Part shown: one piece after another, positions 32,005 to 41,033 of the stretch | Numbering within the stretch: position 1 is the first letter of the stretch | How the letters are laid out: each line of letters opens with the position of its first letter | Source: Roseivirga sp. | GTDB lineage: Bacteria; Bacteroidota; Bacteroidia; Cytophagales; Cyclobacteriaceae | Direction: 5' to 3' | Assembly (NCBI GenBank): GCA_029262895.1 | Contig: JAJCYM010000029.1 | Span: 24,776 to 88,775, forward strand | DNA: 64,000 bases | The notes under the pieces: generated by a model | The model's database searches: none | Told to the model about the DNA's origin: nothing | The model's input: the letters and a program-made list of their open reading frames with translations, nothing else | Translations under genes and position numbers: made by a program

Positions 32005-33692
32005 TTGTTTTGAAATACCTTTTGACCGTCATATCATGCTTGCTGATCTTAGTCAATCAGGGTAAGGCTCAAAATGATATAGACAGCTTAAAATTTGTAC
32101 TTGACAATTACAATTCTATTGACACTGTTCGTGTTAATTTGCTCAATCAAATTGGCTTTGAATACTGGATAGTTGACCCTGAACAATCTGATAATTATGG
32201 CGAACAGGCTGCTGCCCTGGCAAATCAGTTAGGCTTCACCAAAGGCGAGGCCTTTGCCCATAGAGTCATTGGAGTTGGCCATTGGACAAGAGGGAACTAT
32301 GAATTGGGCTTGATTGAACTGCTCAAATCACTTGACCTTTATAAATCACTTGAAGACAAACTAGGAATAGCCAATTGCAACCTGAACATTGGTCTGATCT
32401 ATTCAGATCAACAGAACTATGACAGAGCGCTAACGAATTACTTCGAAGCAATCACGGCTTTTGAATTGCTTGCAAGAAATGACCGATTAGCCACTACTTA
32501 TAACAAAGTAGGAGAGGTATACATTGCACAGGATGAATTCGATCAAGCCTATGATTATCTAATTAAAGCCCTCAACATCCATCAAACGAATGGTTTCAGG
32601 TATGGTATTGCAGAGTCGAACAACCGACTTGGGCTATTATTTTTGAAGAGAAGCCAGTACGAACGCGGTTTGGACTATCTGTTTCAGGGCCTGGAAATTA
32701 GTGTGGAGATCAATGATAAGCAGGGTGTGGCTCGCAGTTACGAGAATATTGGTCGGGCCTATTTAAGCAACGGGAATCTTTCTAACGCACAAATGTATCT
32801 GGAAAAGGGAGTTGAAGCATCTAAAGAAGTGAGCTCTAAGAGATGGCTGAGAGACATTTACCAGGACCTCAAAGTTTTGGCGGTAAAAAGAAAAAACTAT
32901 GCACAGGCCCTTCAGTACAATGACATGTTTATGGCCATGAAAGACAGTCTCTTCAATGAACAGATGGCCAATCGGATCGCTGAGCTCGAAAAGAAAAATG
33001 AAATGGCCGTTAAAGAGAGAGAGCTGGACGCACTGAAATTAGAGCGGAGCCTTTTGGAGGAAAGAGACCGATTGAATTCAATGCTGAAGCTGCTTATGGC
33101 TGCCCTGTTGGTTTTACTGCTGGTATCAGGCTATTTGATTATCACTAAGCAAAGAAACAGAATCAAATTAGATAAGGAGTACCATGCTGCTCAGCACTTG
33201 TTAGCAGAAGTCGAATTACAAAACTCACAATTAAGAGAGCAGGAATTGCAAAAGGAACTGGACTTTAAGAATAAGGAGTTGACATCGTATACCATCAATT
33301 TCATTCGGAAAAACGAGGTCATGGAAGAACTAAGAACGGCTGTTCAAGAGACGAGGAAAATGGCCAGCGCAGAAGTTTCATCCAAATTGGGCAAGTTGAA
33401 TCGAATCATCGACAACACCCTGGACGTGGATAAGGATTGGGAAGATTTCCGGCTTTACTTTGAGAATGTTCACAAAGACTTTTTCAAAAACTTAAAGACA
33501 AGTTTTCCTGATTTGGGTAATAGTGAACTCAAGCTTTGTGCTTTAGTAAAACTCAACTTGAATATGAAGGAGACTGCTGCCATAATGGGTATTTCGGCAG
33601 AAAGCGTCAAGACAGCAAGGTATCGATTAAGGAAAAAACTGGACCCTCCTAAGGAGCAAACCCTTACTGATTTCATAATGACACTAGGTTGA
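32001..33692 (+). CDS. TPR-containing membrane regulator with LuxR-type C terminus
   Basis: A 563-residue protein with a signal or anchor segment (KYLLTVISCLLILVNQGKAQ), about six tetratricopeptide repeats over residues 40-300 (for example NLNIGLIYSDQQNYDRAL), a membrane helix at about 368-384, a coiled-coil (about 390-440) and a C-terminal helix-turn-helix LKLCALVKLNLNMKETAAIMGI...SVKTARYRLRKKL. This is the common Bacteroidota arrangement in which a periplasmic TPR sensor is linked to a cytoplasmic DNA-binding domain. The start is TTG at 32001 (overlapping the previous stop) or TTG at 32010. Targets are unknown. Confidence 0.85.
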   Translation: MIVLKYLLTVISCLLILVNQGKAQNDIDSLKFVLDNYNSIDTVRVNLLNQIGFEYWIVDPEQSDNYGEQAAALANQLGFTKGEAFAHRVIGVGHWTRGNYELGLIELLKSLDLYKSLEDKLGIANCNLNIGLIYSDQQNYDRALTNYFEAITAFELLARNDRLATTYNKVGEVYIAQDEFDQAYDYLIKALNIHQTNGFRYGIAESNNRLGLLFLKRSQYERGLDYLFQGLEISVEINDKQGVARSYENIGRAYLSNGNLSNAQMYLEKGVEASKEVSSKRWLRDIYQDLKVLAVKRKNYAQALQYNDMFMAMKDSLFNEQMANRIAELEKKNEMAVKERELDALKLERSLLEERDRLNSMLKLLMAALLVLLLVSGYLIITKQRNRIKLDKEYHAAQHLLAEVELQNSQLREQELQKELDFKNKELTSYTINFIRKNEVMEELRTAVQETRKMASAEVSSKLGKLNRIIDNTLDVDKDWEDFRLYFENVHKDFFKNLKTSFPDLGNSELKLCALVKLNLNMKETAAIMGISAESVKTARYRLRKKLDPPKEQTLTDFIMTLG

Positions 33693-34002
33693 CTTTAAAA
33701 GTGTCTCCAAACAATTTGGTGATAGATTTGTCATGATTATGTTCACTTTTTGTTTACCCAGTTAATACTATTGATTTCGTTCTGTATACCTTGAAAACTA
33801 GTCGTTAACCTCAATACAGACTAGGTTCGAAAATAATTCTGGCGGAAATTCCCAAAGAGTTGGGTTAACCAGAAGCATTAGGATTTCAAACAGTTCTTTG
33901 CTGGGCTGAGGATACTGAGGCTCAAATTGATTAAAATAAATAAGCATGGCTAAGCAGCCAACGAAATGAAAAGGTCGTATGGAAGTCAAAAGTTAAATAG
34001 AA
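33693..34002. other. 310-base intergenic stretch
   Basis: I see no RNA gene, repeat or strong terminator here. An open frame of 63 codons on the minus strand (33989-33798, ATG start, reads FEPQYPQPSKELFEILMLL in part) is the only coding candidate; it lacks a recognisable family and supporting context, so I leave it unannotated. The promoter of the cluster starting at 34003 should lie in this stretch. Confidence 0.5.
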
Positions 34003-34788
34003 ATGGATAAAAGAATTCTCACCCTACTTTTTGCAATGCTCATACTGGTGATGGTCAATTGCACATCAGAAAAAGTGCCTGTACCTAACAATTGTACTGA
34101 TCCCCCTGATATCAATCTTGGTACTAAGACTGATGCCAGTTGTAACCTGAGTGATGGTAGCGTGTCGGTTATCGGCACTGGAGGAGAAGGTACTTTAATG
34201 TATGCCATCAATGGGTCTGCAAAGCAGGTGTCACCTACGTTTTCCGGGCTCTCGGCTGGTAGTTATACTATTACTGTATCAGATGATAACAATTGCTCAT
34301 CAGAATTGGTGGTGGATGTGGTTAATACGAATGGGCTTAATATTGAGGTAGTGGCAATAGGCACCGCCTGCGGAGACAACAATGGTTCCATTACAGTGAA
34401 CGCCACTGGGGCAACCGGAGCAGTAGAGTATCAACTTAACGAGAATCCGTTTCAAAACTCGAATCAATTCGCTGGACTTCCTCAGGGAGGCTTTACGATT
34501 ACAGCACGTGACGCCAATGGATGCGTGGTGGAGCAGGAGGTGGATATAGAATCTGACATAGTATTCGGAGACATTCAGTCCATTGTTCAAACCAACTGTG
34601 CCATATCCGGTTGTCATAACGGAACACAAGCCCCTGATTTTAGGGTAACCAATAATATTCTTGGGAGGGCCGATAGAATAATGGCCAGAACAGGACAGAG
34701 AACCATGCCTCCTGGTGGCAGAAGTATAAGCAATGCACAAATCGAAGCAATTGCTTGCTGGGTAGAGGATGGCGCAAAAGGAAACTGA
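34003..34788 (+). CDS. Lipoprotein with two SprB-like repeats and a cytochrome c-like domain
   Basis: A 261-residue lipoprotein (signal to Cys20). Residues of about 38-185 hold two repeats of the SprB type, each with the GSI/V-x-V start, a F-x-GL-x-x-G-x-YTITV/FTITA strand and a closing D-x-N-x-C (AGSYTITVSDDNNC and QGGFTITARDANGC). Residues 188-260 form a cytochrome c-like domain with a CxxxxCH haem site (NCAISGCHNG, Cys199, Cys204, His205) and a likely Met235 ligand in TMPPGG. It heads a tight run with an OB-fold protein, YceI and a DUF5777 barrel, which suggests a joint role in periplasmic electron transfer. Confidence 0.82.
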   Translation: MDKRILTLLFAMLILVMVNCTSEKVPVPNNCTDPPDINLGTKTDASCNLSDGSVSVIGTGGEGTLMYAINGSAKQVSPTFSGLSAGSYTITVSDDNNCSSELVVDVVNTNGLNIEVVAIGTACGDNNGSITVNATGATGAVEYQLNENPFQNSNQFAGLPQGGFTITARDANGCVVEQEVDIESDIVFGDIQSIVQTNCAISGCHNGTQAPDFRVTNNILGRADRIMARTGQRTMPPGGRSISNAQIEAIACWVEDGAKGN

Positions 34789-34802
34789 TTGAATTGAATA
34801 TT

Positions 34803-35228
34803 ATGAAAAGGAAAACCTTCGTACTTATTGCTGCTGTGCTGGCTATCGCTGTAGGCCTTTATGTTTGGCAAAACTTTTTGAAAACAGCCCCGGCTATGCG
34901 AAAGCTAGAGGCCGAATATCGTGTCAATTCGAATGAATTCTATGCCGAATTTGAGGAGAATGAAGATGCTGCTAATGAGAAATATGTCAATCGTATTGTG
35001 GAGATAATAGGAGAACTGGAGAGTATTGAGATGAATGAGGGTAGCAAGCCAGTAATTAACCTGAAGACCGAAGGGTTTGGTATGATAAAGTTTACCATGG
35101 AATCTAATCTTTCAAGTGGCGAATTGAACGAGCTGGAACTGAATTCCACGTTGCTAATCCGTGGAGAATGTATTGGTTACCTATTAGATGTTCTGATTGA
35201 ACGGTCCATTATACTTGATCCATCTTAA
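34803..35228 (+). CDS. OB-fold (tRNA_anti-like) membrane-anchored protein
   Basis: A 141-residue protein with an N-terminal anchor helix (FVLIAAVLAIAVGLYVW) and a domain of the tRNA_anti-like OB-fold family (PF12869 pattern): YRVNSNEFYAEFEENEDAANEKY, quoted as the opening helix, then VNRIVEIIGELESI, the inner strand GFGMIKFTME, and STLLIRGECIGYLLDV. The start at 34803 is preferred over the upstream in-frame ATG at 34755, which lies inside the previous gene. The domain is thought to bind ligands outside the cytoplasm; its role is unknown. It belongs to the cytochrome/YceI/DUF5777 run. Confidence 0.75.
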   Translation: MKRKTFVLIAAVLAIAVGLYVWQNFLKTAPAMRKLEAEYRVNSNEFYAEFEENEDAANEKYVNRIVEIIGELESIEMNEGSKPVINLKTEGFGMIKFTMESNLSSGELNELELNSTLLIRGECIGYLLDVLIERSIILDPS

Positions 35229-35266
35229 CTATCTGTTAAATAGAGAATTACACTAAAAAATTAATC

Positions 35267-35824
35267 ATGAAATTTAATACCATTCTCACAATTATCCTTT
35301 TAGCTGCATGTACTAGCTTGAGCATGGCTCAAGACCGGTATCTAACTCGTTCAGGATCTGTTAAGTTCTTTTCCACAGCTCCCTTGGAGGACATAGAGGC
35401 GCACACAAACAAGGCACTCAGTATAATAGACATTAAGAAAGGCGAGGTGGCTGTGGATATACTTATCAAATCCTTTGAATTTGAAAAAAAACTGATGCAG
35501 GAACACTTCAATGAGAACTACATGGAGTCGGATAAATACTCGAAAGCGACCTTTAAGGGAAATTATGGATCCAACGAGAATATTGCGAACATGGTCGATG
35601 GTACCTACGATGTAGTGGCTAAAGGAGATCTTACCATCCATGGTGTGAAAAAGGCCATAGAAACCCCCGTAACGATCACAGTGAGTGGCGGAAAACTTTC
35701 AGCCAATATGGTCTTTATGGCGAATGTGAAAGAATTTGGAATTAAAATCCCCAAAGTTGTAGTGAGAAACATTGCCGAGGAAGTAGAAGTTACCGCGTCC
35801 TTTGAATACGAACCTTACAAGTAA
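35267..35824 (+). CDS. YceI-family exported protein
   Basis: A 185-residue exported protein (signal MKFNTILTIILLAACTSLSMAQ, cut at about residue 22) with a YceI lipocalin-like barrel: SGSVKFFSTAPLEDIEAHTNKA, by its opening strand, FEFEKKLMQEHFNENYMESDKY, and KGDLTIHGVKKAIETPV. YceI barrels bind isoprenoid quinones or similar lipids in the periplasm. Its stop TAA overlaps the ATG of the DUF5777 gene by one base. Together with the cytochrome upstream this suggests a link to a quinone- or lipid-dependent redox process. Confidence 0.92.
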   Translation: MKFNTILTIILLAACTSLSMAQDRYLTRSGSVKFFSTAPLEDIEAHTNKALSIIDIKKGEVAVDILIKSFEFEKKLMQEHFNENYMESDKYSKATFKGNYGSNENIANMVDGTYDVVAKGDLTIHGVKKAIETPVTITVSGGKLSANMVFMANVKEFGIKIPKVVVRNIAEEVEVTASFEYEPYK

Positions 35825-36690
35825 TGAAACCTATGAACAGAATACTGATTATTGCATTTTTATTATCTACGGGCTTTGGATTAAAAGCCCAGGATGATCT
35901 GTTGGATCTTTTGAATAATGAGCAAACTGAGGAGACCACTTTTGCCACCTCCACTTTCAAGGGAGCCAGGCTCATCAATGGTCACACTGTGGTCACAAGG
36001 AAAAAGAGCGAATTGGAATTTGTTATTTCACACCGTTTTGGGCGAATTAACTCAGGTATTGATGATTTTTTTGGCTTGGATAATTCCAGTGCAAGGTTCT
36101 CTCTGGAATATGGAATTTCAGATAACCTGACATTTGGCATAGGCAGAAACTCGTTCGAAAAGGTGTATGATGGCTTTCTTAAATATCGAATTTTTCGACA
36201 ATCGGAGGGAGTGAAGAACATGCCAGTGACCATCACTGGATTTACCAGCATGGCGATCAGAACTCTGGACAACCCAAACTTTACGGATGATGATTTTTCC
36301 TCTAAAGTCTCTTATACGCATCAAGTTTTGGTGGCCAGGAAAATAAGCCCTGGGGTCTCCTTGCAAGTTGTACCAACTTATGTGCATAGAAACAAGGTTT
36401 TGGATAATCAGGAGAATGATATTTTCGCTTTAGGATTTGGAGGAAGGTTTAAACTGAATAAGCGGGTTTCCCTGAACGTAGAATACTACTCGAGATTAAC
36501 CAGTGAACTGGCCGACAATATTAAAGACTCAATTGGCTTTGGAGTTGAGATTGAAACCGGTGGACATGTTTTTCATATCACCTTCACCAATTCCAGATCG
36601 ATGGTTGAAAGAGGCTTTATTACCGAGACCACCGGAGATTTTTCTGGCGGAGATATTCACTTTGGCTTTAACATTTCAAGGGTTTTCTAA
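35824..36690 (+). CDS. DUF5777 family outer-membrane beta-barrel protein
   Basis: A 288-residue exported protein predicted to be a beta-barrel. The DUF5777 pattern is clear: a DDLLDLLN start after the signal peptide, FKGARLINGHTVVTRKKSELEFVISHRFG, quoted by its ends, DDFFGLDNSSARFSLEYGI, and the recurring alternating strands up to the C-terminal Phe (ISRVF). A start three codons later (Met at 35833) is equally possible. Function is unknown; the gene overlaps the YceI stop, which supports a common operon from 34003 to 36690. Confidence 0.85.
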   Translation: MKPMNRILIIAFLLSTGFGLKAQDDLLDLLNNEQTEETTFATSTFKGARLINGHTVVTRKKSELEFVISHRFGRINSGIDDFFGLDNSSARFSLEYGISDNLTFGIGRNSFEKVYDGFLKYRIFRQSEGVKNMPVTITGFTSMAIRTLDNPNFTDDDFSSKVSYTHQVLVARKISPGVSLQVVPTYVHRNKVLDNQENDIFALGFGGRFKLNKRVSLNVEYYSRLTSELADNIKDSIGFGVEIETGGHVFHITFTNSRSMVERGFITETTGDFSGGDIHFGFNISRVF

Positions 36691-36720
36691 GCCCAATATT
36701 TAACCCAACAACAACCGAAA

Positions 36721-38472
36721 ATGAAACAACTATTAAGAACGCCCACAGGCGTTCTCCTTCTACTCTTATGCCTTTTTTCTTGTGCGCAAAAGGAGGTGAG
36801 AACCTATCAAGCTCCTGTTTTTGAGGGACTTGGCAATCATTCTTTAAAAGTCACAGCTAAATCAAAGGATGCCCAAATGTTCTTTGATCAGGGTCTGACT
36901 TTGGCCTATGGCTTTAATCATCTAGAGGCCGCCCGTTCTTTCCGGGAAGCGATCCGTTTGGATTCTGAATTCGCCATGGCCCATTGGGGCTTGGCCTATG
37001 TGCTTGGCCCGAATATCAACGAAGGCATGAATCCTGATCATTTACAAGAGGCCTTTGAAGCTTCAAGAAAAGCGATGGCCTTGTCAGAGGATTTGCCAGA
37101 TTGGGAACAAATGATGATCAAAGCTATTAACGCCAGATATGATCAACCTGAAAAGGGAAGGGATGGCTTGGATGAGGCTTATGCCGATGCCATGCGAGCT
37201 GCATATGCTGAATATCCTGAAATGGACGATGTTGCCTTTATCACAGCTGAATCCTTAATGGATTTGCACGCCTGGGACTATTATGAAAAGGATGGCACTT
37301 TAAAGCCTTGGACACCAGAGTTTATGGAAATCATTCAGAACGGCCTCAAAATTAACAGAACTCATCCTTTGGGGAACCACCTCAATATCCATGCTACTGA
37401 AGCCTCGATGAATCCGGAAGAAGGTCTTGAAAGCGCCAGAATTTTGGAGACGCTCACGCCTAATGCCGGACATTTAGTGCATATGCCCTCTCATACCTAT
37501 ATCAGAACGGGAGATTATCATCTGGGCACGATCGCCAATGAACGCGCTGTCATTGTTGACAGTATTTATGTGGCCACTTGTGTCACAAGTGGTACTTATC
37601 CTTTAGCGCTGTATCCTCATAATTATCATTTCCTGACCGCCACGGCCGCCTTGGAAGGCGCTGGAGCAAAGGCCATTCAATCAGCTTTTAAATTGGCTGA
37701 GATTACAGATAAGCAAGTCATGAGGCAAGATGGGTGGGGCACCCTTCAGCATTTCACGACCATTCCTTATAACCTCCTGGTAAAGTTTGCGCAATGGGAG
37801 AAAATCCAGGCCATGCCTGCACCGGATGCCGATTTGGTTTATCCAACTGCGATTTGGCATTATGCCCAGGGAATGGCCAGGGCCAACATGGGAGACCTTG
37901 AGGGAGCTCAGGCAGCGCTTAATTCCGTAAATGCTTTGGTTGATAGACCGGAGGTTGTCGCTTTGACAATTTGGGATATCAATAGCGTAAACGAGCTGGT
38001 CAGAATCGCAAGTTACACCTTGGAAGCTGAGATAGCTGCCAAAAATGAGAATTACAAAGAAGCAGAAGAATTATTGCTTCAGGCGGTTGAGTTGGAAGAT
38101 GCATTGTCTTACAATGAGCCGCCAGATTGGTTTTTTTCGATACGACACACGCTGGGAGATCTATATATAAGAATAGGCGCCTATGAAAATGCGGTGCAAG
38201 TGTATCAGGCGGATCTGATCACATTTCCAAAAAACGGTTTTGCGTTGAAAGGAATGCACTCGGCCTTGAAATATTTGGGAAGAGACGATGAAGCCCAAGA
38301 GGTCTGGAACCAATTCGAAGAAGCTTGGAAATATGCTGACGTGACCCTGGAATATTCCAGGATTGACCCAAAATCAAGGGAAGACCTGAAGATCATTATT
38401 GATGAGAAAATACCATCCGATTTGCTGGCGATTGCCTTACAATTCTGCGGTATAGATAGAACAAGAAACTAG
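36721..38472 (+). CDS. TPR-repeat lipoprotein
   Basis: A 583-residue lipoprotein (LCLFSC, Cys21) that is mainly alpha-helical. TPR-like units are visible near the start (AKSKDAQMFFDQGLTLAYGF, HLEAARSFREAIRLDSEFAMAHWGLAY by its ends) and again after about residue 380 (HYAQGMARANMGDLEGAQAAL and NYKEAEELLLQAVEL). Similar proteins occur widely as hypothetical tetratricopeptide proteins in Bacteroidota and Acidobacteria; the middle region with HPLGNHLNIHATEAS and MPSHTYIRTGDY is a recurrent motif of unknown role. It follows the DUF5777 gene by 30 bases and is closed by a strong terminator. Confidence 0.85.
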   Translation: MKQLLRTPTGVLLLLLCLFSCAQKEVRTYQAPVFEGLGNHSLKVTAKSKDAQMFFDQGLTLAYGFNHLEAARSFREAIRLDSEFAMAHWGLAYVLGPNINEGMNPDHLQEAFEASRKAMALSEDLPDWEQMMIKAINARYDQPEKGRDGLDEAYADAMRAAYAEYPEMDDVAFITAESLMDLHAWDYYEKDGTLKPWTPEFMEIIQNGLKINRTHPLGNHLNIHATEASMNPEEGLESARILETLTPNAGHLVHMPSHTYIRTGDYHLGTIANERAVIVDSIYVATCVTSGTYPLALYPHNYHFLTATAALEGAGAKAIQSAFKLAEITDKQVMRQDGWGTLQHFTTIPYNLLVKFAQWEKIQAMPAPDADLVYPTAIWHYAQGMARANMGDLEGAQAALNSVNALVDRPEVVALTIWDINSVNELVRIASYTLEAEIAAKNENYKEAEELLLQAVELEDALSYNEPPDWFFSIRHTLGDLYIRIGAYENAVQVYQADLITFPKNGFALKGMHSALKYLGRDDEAQEVWNQFEEAWKYADVTLEYSRIDPKSREDLKIIIDEKIPSDLLAIALQFCGIDRTRN

Positions 38473-38500
38473 TAATTACATCAACCTCAATTTATTTTTG

Positions 38501-38535
38501 GAGTCATCCCGATGCTATCGGATGGCTCTTTTTTT
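38501..38535 (+). terminator. Terminator of the TPR lipoprotein gene
   Basis: GAGTCATCCCGAT and ATCGGATGGCTC can pair around GCT, with a wobble and one mismatch, and the stem is followed by TTTTTTT. It sits 29 bases after the stop codon at 38472. It also shows that the next gene does not start as far upstream as its open frame allows. Confidence 0.75.
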
Positions 38536-38575
38536 GAGCCAGACCGTGCTAGGGTATGAATCATCTGTTACGTCT

Positions 38576-38621
38576 ATCGGTCCGACCGTTATCTTCCCTT
38601 CGAAAGAGCGGTCGGACCGAT
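38576..38621. repeat. Long inverted repeat of the ATCGGTC type, copy 2
   Basis: ATCGGTCCGACCG and CGGTCGGACCGAT are perfect 13-base arms separated by 20 bases. The same arms, with one change each, occur at 13214-13246. It lies between a terminator and the start of the oxygenase gene. Confidence 0.75.
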
Positions 38622-38689
38622 TCCTCAATATGAATAGTTACCAACATTCAAAAAGTTCACGAATTTGGTTCCTCAATTCTTATATTGAC

Positions 38690-39784
38690 ATGATAATTGA
38701 ATATCTCATGGAATCTTCAAAAGAGCACGGAGTTGAGGCGGTAAATCAAGAATTTAAGCGCTACGAACAGGTTGAAAAAGATCAGACCTACAATCTGGCT
38801 GAAAAGCAGGACATTGATCAATTTGATGATGAATACGAAATCAAGACCTGTGATATGGATCAATTCTTCAATGGTGGAGAAGAGGGTAAAAAGCAGTTTG
38901 CAAGTGAGCTTGGTGAAGCGCTGGAGGGAATTGGTTTCGCAGTGCTCACTGGACATGGTGTGGATCCCGCACTTTATGATCGGGCCGAAGAAAAGGTGAC
39001 GGAGATTTTTAAGGAAATTCCAAGGGAGGAGCGAATGCCTTTTGTGGCCGAGCGTTTTGGCTCGGTAAATCAAGGCTATTTTGCCATGAAGGAAACCACC
39101 ATTATTCACCCTGATCTGGTAGAAGGCTGGGTGTTTTGCCGCAGAGCCTTTGATCTTCCTGGAAACAGAAACCCAAACTATAAAGAATCGAATTTTTGGC
39201 CGCGTGAGGGCTACGAGCCATTCTTTCGGCAGATTGTTCAATCACATGAGAAGTTGATTTTGCCCATTATGCAGAGCATTCTGACTTATTTAGGTTGTGA
39301 TACACATGCTTATGACGAAAAGCTTTCAGAGACCAACTTTGGATTCAGGCTCAACTATTATCCACCCGTAACTACCGAGGACGATGCCTCGGGTGCCGGA
39401 AGAATGCTCGGACATGAAGATGTGGACCTTTACACAATCTTGCCGTCATCAGCAGTTGAGGGACTTCAAGTCCTGAACCGGGAAAACATGAAGTGGATCA
39501 GATTGAATCCCCCGAAGGGCAGCATTATTTTGAATACTGGTGATTACATGCAGCGTATCACCAACAATCGATTACCCTCAACAACCCATAGGGTGAGCAA
39601 GCCCACAACGACAGCCTACTCTAAGCCACGAATAAGCATTCCAATGGCCGTGTACGTTTGGGAAGAAGAGGTCTTGGAGGTTTTGCCATGTTGCGGAGAT
39701 TCTAAATATGAACCCATCAAAGCGGAAACCTTTCATACCCGAATCACCAGCAAGTATTATGGGGATGATTATTCGGATGACTAG
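38690..39784 (+). CDS. 2-oxoglutarate/Fe(II)-dependent oxygenase, isopenicillin N synthase-like
   Basis: A 364-residue cytoplasmic oxygenase. An N-terminal DIOX_N-like segment (FASELGEALEGIGFAVLTGHGV) is followed by the double-stranded beta-helix core. The iron ligands are His242 and Asp244 in GHEDVDLYT and His300 in THRVS, and the oxoglutarate-binding Arg314 with Ser316 is in KPRISI. Substrate is unknown. The open frame reaches back to 38498, but that part contains a terminator and an inverted repeat; the Met at 38690 is preferred, with 38708 as an alternative. The N-terminal 45 residues are acidic and show no family match. Confidence 0.9.
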   Translation: MIIEYLMESSKEHGVEAVNQEFKRYEQVEKDQTYNLAEKQDIDQFDDEYEIKTCDMDQFFNGGEEGKKQFASELGEALEGIGFAVLTGHGVDPALYDRAEEKVTEIFKEIPREERMPFVAERFGSVNQGYFAMKETTIIHPDLVEGWVFCRRAFDLPGNRNPNYKESNFWPREGYEPFFRQIVQSHEKLILPIMQSILTYLGCDTHAYDEKLSETNFGFRLNYYPPVTTEDDASGAGRMLGHEDVDLYTILPSSAVEGLQVLNRENMKWIRLNPPKGSIILNTGDYMQRITNNRLPSTTHRVSKPTTTAYSKPRISIPMAVYVWEEEVLEVLPCCGDSKYEPIKAETFHTRITSKYYGDDYSDD

Positions 39785-39853
39785 AATTTACTTTCCACAT
39801 CCCTAACCCTGATTCCTTTACTCACCGAAGCTTTAGCACAGGTGAGCTGTTCC

Positions 39854-40846
39854 TTAATTACTAATCCTGTCTCCCTTAACCGGCAAATAGTCTTTTTTGA
39901 CTTTACCATTGACCTTGATTTTTTCAAAGTGTACAAAGGCTCCGGTAGGCGATACCAAGTCTGGTAAGTTCTGAATTTGAAAGTGGAGATGTGGCTCAGT
40001 AGAAAGACCGGAGTTGCCGCAAAAGCCTAATACATCTCCCTGACTTACCATTTGGCCTTCCTTTACTCTGATGGAATTTTCTTTCATATGGGCAAATACT
40101 ATATATTCCTTGTTGGGAGTTTCCAGCATTACCGCATTGCCGTAAGCTTTGTTTCGATTGACAGCAGGCCAAATGTTATCTTTAACACCCTCCGACACAA
40201 AAACCACTTTACCAGAAGTTGGTGCAATCAGTTCTTTTCCAAAAGCATAAAAATCCTCATTCGAATTTGGGCCTTGGCGATACGATTTTCCATTTTCTCC
40301 TCTTACGTAGAAATCGGAGGCACCTCGCGTACTCGGTGAGGCATTATGGTAGTTTTGTACCGTGGTTTTTCCTCCCCAGTAAACAGACCATTCTCCGTGA
40401 AATGGCAGAATCAATTGGCTAACATTTCGTTCTAATATTGGTGTGTTCTTATGCAGATATTTGTCTATGCTGAATTCACTTAATTTGCCAATATCGTTGA
40501 GCGTAAACACTATCTGCATTGAGCCCATTTTATGCATGCTTCGATAAGTATAACTATTGTTAGAGGCCTCTTCGAGCCTTAGAGACTGCATCAATCCGAT
40601 TTGATTATACACACGTTGAAAACGCTGGTTTAGGCTGCTTACAGAATTGCTGCTTTTCAATTTATCATCAAACAGAGTTCTGAAATTGCTGGAGTTCACA
40701 CTGTTGAATGATTTGATAAAGGTTTCTTTAACCTCAATTGGCAACCCTGTAGAGGTTTGGGCCTTTGAGTATGTACTAATGAGTAACATACAGAAAGCAA
40801 TAAAGAGAGCCTTGTAATTAATCAAAGTTGTCATGTTCTCATTCAT
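39854..40846 (-). CDS. M23-family (LytM-like) peptidase with NTF2-like N-terminal domain
   Basis: A 330-residue exported protein. The signal segment (INYKALFIAFCMLLISTYSKAQ) fits a start at the first Met or at Met5. Residues of about 35-135 look like a DUF3887/NTF2-like domain (KETFIKSFNSVNSSNFRTLF). The C-terminal M23 domain has the zinc site pieces NYHNASPSTRGASDF, then FAHMKENSIRVKEGQMVSQGD, by its ends, and EPHLHFQIQ. Such enzymes cut cell-wall cross-bridges or serve as envelope regulators when inactive. The gene is on the same strand as the winged-helix/TolB gene upstream but 187 bases away. Confidence 0.88.
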   Translation of the reverse strand: MNENMTTLINYKALFIAFCMLLISTYSKAQTSTGLPIEVKETFIKSFNSVNSSNFRTLFDDKLKSSNSVSSLNQRFQRVYNQIGLMQSLRLEEASNNSYTYRSMHKMGSMQIVFTLNDIGKLSEFSIDKYLHKNTPILERNVSQLILPFHGEWSVYWGGKTTVQNYHNASPSTRGASDFYVRGENGKSYRQGPNSNEDFYAFGKELIAPTSGKVVFVSEGVKDNIWPAVNRNKAYGNAVMLETPNKEYIVFAHMKENSIRVKEGQMVSQGDVLGFCGNSGLSTEPHLHFQIQNLPDLVSPTGAFVHFEKIKVNGKVKKDYLPVKGDRISN

Positions 40847-41033
40847 TAAGCTTAACCGTTTGGAGCTGTTAGTTGGATGTGAGAAGGAAAATGTAGAGCG
40901 GTTTTAGCAACCATGATCCAACCGCCCTACGGTAATAAACCAACGCGTAAGGCTACCGATTTGAAGCGAATTAGGGCATATGGAAATGTTATGTTTTTCT
41001 GCTGATTAAGTGAGTTATAAAATTTGTCCCCAA

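Noticed and set aside
33798..33989. 63-codon minus-strand open frame in an intergenic gap
   Set aside because: It starts with ATG and has ordinary composition, but has no family, no export signal and no supporting context; not enough to call a gene.
38498..38689. N-terminal extension of the oxygenase open frame
   Set aside because: The extension contains a terminator of the previous gene and a perfect 13-base inverted repeat, and the encoded segment has no family match.
38717..39241. Long minus-strand open frame of 174 codons
   Set aside because: It lies wholly inside the 2OG-Fe(II) oxygenase gene, whose catalytic residues are intact; the antisense product has no recognisable motif.
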